From the NCBI GenBank assembly GCA_035578175.1, contig JAQMRL010000004.1, forward strand, positions 41,683,401-41,747,400: DNA of 64,000 nt, in the 5' to 3' direction. The position numbers and the translations under genes were made by a program. Source of the DNA: Catonia carolina (Eukaryota > Arthropoda > Insecta > Hemiptera > Achilidae). The notes below the pieces were generated by a model, which was not told where the DNA came from, made no database searches, and was given only the letters and a program-made list of their open reading frames with translations. This document shows positions 33,401-39,400 of the stretch, in pieces. The number at the start of each line of letters is the position of its first letter. Positions within the stretch are counted from its first letter, which is position 1.

Positions 33401-36400
33401 AGTGATTATGTATAAAGTAAAAATAAAATTTTTTACAACATCAGTCTCGTTATTTAATAACCACACTCGTATTCTGAGAATAAACCTATTATAATTATTG
33501 TAAAAATTGATCATTAAATCTCCAGAAATAAGCATGTGTTAAAATCACTTGGCAAATTAAATACTTAGAGTGATTTTGTTTATTAAATTCTTGTTATATA
33601 CTTTTCAAAATCTTGTTAGTAGTATTCCCAAATTTTTATTAGAATTATCTAAGCGTTCTGTTTATAACCATGTAAAAATCATCTAAATTTGTTTGATACA
33701 ATTCTGTATTGAAGGGTAAATACCATCATATTTTAAATACATAGGACAATATTTACAATTTCATTATACAAGGGCCATTTCTTTTCTTGACCTCCAATAG
33801 GCCTTAAATAAAAGAAAAGTGAATATATAAAAAATGTTTTATTACTAAAAGTTACACTTTTTGACATAATCACCTTAATGATTGAGTTATTTGTTGTACC
33901 TGTGGACAACACCCTCTTTATGAAATGTACTCACCAATGATTTTAAGGGGAGACTGTATGATGGTTTAATGAAAATTTTGATTTTCGGTTTTTCATGGTT
34001 TTTCTCAATAGTTTAGACTTAGACCTACCACAAAAACATTAAATTACAACAAAAAGTTATTCTAATGAAAAAAATTTAAGTTTTTATCAGGTTTGTCCTA
34101 AAAAATTACATGTCACCATGAATAAATATTTTCATATTTTTATATTTCTAGTTTCAGTACAAAAGAATTTTAGTTTTTTTTAAACATCTGCATCGCTATT
34201 TAATATTCTTATTCTTATCTCCGCTGTTGGTGCAGCTTTCTAACCAACTGTTGATGGGAAATTAAACTTATTTGTGCACATTTTGTTTCTCATTTGTGCC
34301 TTTTCCCATAAATTTACATTTTTAACACTTAGGTACGTTTTTCTCAGAATCCATTTAACGTACCAGGCTGAAATTTTTACCAGTTAATTATCATGTACAT
34401 CCACATTCACCGACATTGTTTTTACTTCCTCAGGTGCTCAAAAAAATAGTAATATGCAAATAAGATAGAAAAAAATTGTAAAAATTTTATGTTATTCTTT
34501 ATCCTTTTAAAAACATTATGGTCTAACAGATTAAATTGAAAAAATGTCAGTAGCTAAAACCACCGTACAACTATAAGTGTGTAAAGTTTCATTTTCATAA
34601 CTTTTACCAATCCTATGAAAAATGTACCTAAAAATAGCAAATTTAACATTGGCGGGATACAAAGTGCAGTCTCTCCTTAAATGACTCTTGACAATGTCCT
34701 GAAGCTCCTTGTTAGTTTGAAAGCACTGCCTTCCTAGCCACTTCTTCAGTTGACGGAAAAGATGGAAATCACTTGGCGGTAGGTCGGGACTCGGGACTGT
34801 ATGGTGGAAGATCGAAAATGTCCCATTGAAATTGCATAAGGAGCTGTTGGTTGCACCAACATGGTGAGGTCTGGCATCTCATGGCTGAATGCCAGAAGAT
34901 GATCAAAAGTCAGAATGCCTCTTCTTTTATTATGAGTGGCTCTCCACAAAATTCGTTAGGTTTCACAATAGATAGCTCCATTAATCATGGTCCCTGGGTG
35001 CATGAACTCCACAAGAAACACACCTTTTTAGTCCCAAAATACAGTAGCCATAATCTTTCGGTTGTTGAAAGTTTGTTTGAATTTTGTTTGAAATTTTCAA
35101 TCACCTGCTGTACATTCCTCACTTAACACTGAGTGACTTCCATCTTTTCCCTGAATTGAAGAAGTGGCTAAGAGGGCAGCACTTCCAAACTAATGAGGAA
35201 ATTTAAGACAGTGTCAAGACTTATTTCAATTCATTAGCTGCCACATTTTATGGAAAGGGTATTGGTTAGCTGGTCCACAGGTATGACAAATGCTTCAAGC
35301 ATCAGTTTTAATAATAAAAAAATTTTTCTTTATTCATTTTTCTTTCATCTACGGCCGATCAGAGGTTGGAAAAAAACAGTCCTAGTATAGATGGGAGCTC
35401 AATTGATTGCTAGCGTAAGGAATTCAGGTGGAGAGGATTGTTTGTGCTATTCCCCTCCTCTTACAACCTAATAGTAGTAATAATACCATTTTTACATGCT
35501 GTTCTAAAAATATTTCTCACAAACCATTTCAAATAACGACTGTAGTACCAAGATATTTTATTAGATTTTAAACTAATAAAATTTTCTAAAATATTTCATT
35601 AATATACTAAAAGTTTATTATAATAGACTAATCAAAAAATGTATTAGTTTTTAATATTTTACTACAGAGTTTTATATTTTATATCAGTTCATAAACAGGT
35701 CGCGTTTAAAAATATTAGATTACATACAATAACTAGATTCATAACTTCACAAGCCATGAGCGTAATTAAGGGAGGACTGAAGTGAAAAATAAGCTTTTAT
35801 TGCTAAAAAAAATCGTTTTTTGGGTTTTTGCATTTTCAATAAGTACATTATTTGTAGATTCCAAAAATCATTTATTTATGTCCTTATGACCATTATTAGG
35901 TTTGTTATGACGTCATTTTGTAAAGCTCTGTGCACCTAGTTTCCTATTCGTAAATTGACAAATTTACACTAATTCTCACACGCAGCTAAATTTATTGAAA
36001 CCTTATGGGCCAGATGTGAATATTAGAAAAGAAGAGTGTGTAAATCATGTGGGCAAACGTTTAGGTAACACACTAAGAAATCTGGTAACAGACTGTAGAA
36101 AACGAGGTGTGACACTTTGTGGAAGAGGTGAGGGCACTCTAAAACAGACTACTATTACGAAACTGCAGGACTATTATCAGAATGTAATTCTAAACAATAA
36201 GGCAGATGTTCAAAAAATGAAACTGCAATTTATGCCTCTCTGTATCACAGTATTTCTACAGATGAAAACCCACAGCATAACAAATGTCCTGTTGGAGCTG
36301 CCTCTTGGTGTTTTTACAACAGAGCATTAGCATCAGGTAAAAGACCACCACCACATGAAGGAAAAGTAGGGAGTGCATTGAAACAGGAACGGTCTCACAG

Positions 36401-39400
36401 TAACAACTGACAAATATGAAGAGTAAATATTTTCAGAATGTACAGTACACACGTCGCCATGTGGATTTAAAGCAACCGTTGCTATGACAACATCATATCT
36501 CACTATCACCAGTCCCCCTTGCCCTTCATCACGCACTAGTAAACAAGTCAGCTCCCATCTATAATTATGATGATTTTTAGGTTGACCTGTTACAAAAGAA
36601 AGCAAGAAACCTCCCCATCCATCAGTTTAAATTATTTATCATAGATATAATGAAACAAAGTTTAATAATTAAGAATTAACTTTATTTTAGTGACTTCAGT
36701 GGGACCGGACAGAATTAATGCCAGAAATAACAGTGCTTTAAAAATGATCCAGCATGTTGTAAGTGAACAAACAATGGGCAAGAGTATTTCACCAAATAAA
36801 CGCACAGTACTAACAGATGAAGAGTAAATACAAATTTTTGTATTTCACTTTATTTTATAGTATATTTAAGATGTAGAAAGTATAGGTAACACAAAACAAA
36901 ATTTTCATATTATGAAAAATTATTTGAAAACTTGTCAAAAATAGGAAAAATAACATGTTTCAAGATTATCTTTATTCTGAGATTTGAGAAGCTGTTGTTT
37001 TTGTTGTTTAGATTGTCAGATGAAAGGCTGGTTTGAACCTCTAGAAGTTTTACTAAGTATAATGAGGAGTAAGGTGGTTTACCATTGCCTTCCACATTCA
37101 ATTGAAAAGTGTGCCAGGCCCTTTGAAAAGCACATACTGTATTTTCCATCCTGCGAATTATACCTTCACTTCATCCACTACTGGGTCTGGCTGTATAATG
37201 AAATTCATTACACTCAGAGGAGATAACTATGATTAGTGTATTTTTCACCTCTACCTCTTCAGTTCTTAAATGCTTCAGTCATATAATTGGCTGACAATGT
37301 GATAAGAAACAGAACAATTTTTTGTATTCCTGGAACTAACAGATTCAGTGCAAATAATTTAACACTCTGTTTTAGGCAAAAGCTTTAGTATTTGTGAATG
37401 AGATATTTTCTAAATTAAACAGGAAATTTATGAAAAAATTAATTAGTTAATTTTTATGAAAATTTACTTTGTCATATTTGCAGAAAATAATTTAATCACT
37501 GATTCGGCTAAATCAAAATACAATGAGTTGATGAATTATAGTAAATTATTTATTTCTTAAACATTCAGAAATAAATTACTGCTCATTGTGGTAACTGTTT
37601 TTTTAGCTAAATGAAAAAATATCACTAGTTTTCACTAAGAGATAGTCTGTGAGAAAGTAGAAATATGGTAGTTGGAGTCATATGAAAGTACCAACATTGT
37701 ATGGCTTTGGAGGAAGGATTTTTATTTTCAGTACTAAAAATAAAATTATAATTTATTTTAATCACTGTTGTGTGGTCTACATTGCAATATATTCAATTTA
37801 CAAACATTAAAAGTCCCATGACCCAATGAGATGAGGATGATAGGTATAATATGTAAATGAGGTGTTGTCTTGTACAGCTACACATTCCTAAGAGAGTATA
37901 GTTGATTGAACCCCAACCATCAAAGTACTCCGGTAACCACAATCTAGTATTCAAATCTGTATAAAAATAACTACTTTTACTATGGTTTAAACCACAAAAC
38001 CTTCATCTCCAAAAATCGTAATATTAATTGTACTGAAATTTTGGAACAAAGAGATTATTAAATGTGGTTTGAAATTTAGTGAGGAGAAATAAGTGTTGAT
38101 CCAGATGAGATGTGAATAGGAAAGACAGGAGTACTGGAGTACTGCAGTACAAGCACTGAAGGAAGTTAAAGAATTCACATATTTAGGGACTGTTTTCTTA
38201 TCAGATGGAAAACTGAAAAAGGAGTTAAGTAAAAAAAAGTGTTAAGAAAGCAAGTGGTTTCTTCAAAATTGTGAGAAACTTAATCTGGGAAAATTATAAT
38301 GCATCATTTGTGACTATACTGACCTACACAGTAGAAACATGTAGAAACAGTAGCGCCAGAAATGAAATTCAAGAAGAGGAAAAGACAAAAAAATAAATGA
38401 TAAGAAATTATGTTATTGGGGAACAACAGGGAATGGACAGGTAAAGGTATGATCTTTTGGTCCTCAGTAGAATGGAGCAGGGTAAAATGATGCTGTACTT
38501 GAAAATGGAGGAGAAAGACCAAAAAGTAGACCAAAGCATCAAGTGGATGGGTTCAGTTATGGAGGAATCGGGTGAAAGATGTGTTGCCAATAGAACAATG
38601 AAGAAGAGATAATTCAGTGATAGAGGGGGTGAAGATGAGTTGTCTTGGGCCTGACCCGAGTAAACTTGGAAGAGGATGATAATGAGTACTTTAGTGGAAA
38701 ATATGACAAGTGTAGAAAATTTATTGTCAATTAAAACAGTAATTTGAATAAAATTTTGATCAGTAATTTATGCGTTTTTTCATTATTGTTCTGTTTTTAC
38801 AGATTGGAAACAGCGATTAGGATAGTATGCCTAAGTGAGGACTATGAAGTGAAGCTCAAGAAAATCTGTGATTCACATACTGCTCATTGTCCAGTGTACA
38901 AAATATTGGTCGATCAACCAACTCACACGGTGCAGTGCCAAGCATTGGGATATAGTGCAAATGGTACAGTAGAATTTACATTTTAGTTTTAAATATTTTT
39001 GTTATTTTGATATTTATCATGCTATCCTGGAGAGAGTGTGTACTTATGGTGTGAAATTGTGGATATTGATTAAAAGGCAGAAGGATTGCCTAAAAGCAGT
39101 GGAGATGGATTTCTGGAGGCGGAACTGCGGTGTGTCGCAAATCTATCTAATTCCAAATTCTGAAATAAGGAGAAGAATTGGTATTCAAGGAAATATCATG
39201 GGTACCATAACCTGGAAGCAATTAAAATGGTTTGGCCATTTGTAAAGGATGGAGGATGGTAGGTGGGCAAAGAGGGTATGGGAGTGGACTCCAGCCGGTA
39301 GAAGGAGGGGTAGGTCAGAGGTGACGTGGTTGGCCGATGTGCAGGAGGCAATGTCTTTGCGGCGGCTTTCCGATGGTGACTGGCAAGACAAAGAGAGCTG

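Noticed and set aside
35985..36330. Candidate exon of the dsRBD gene between exons 5 and 6
   Set aside because: It is open and has an acceptor-like AG, but resembles a Mutator-like transposase and has a frameshift; the 32463 to 36691 join completes a dsRBD fold without it.
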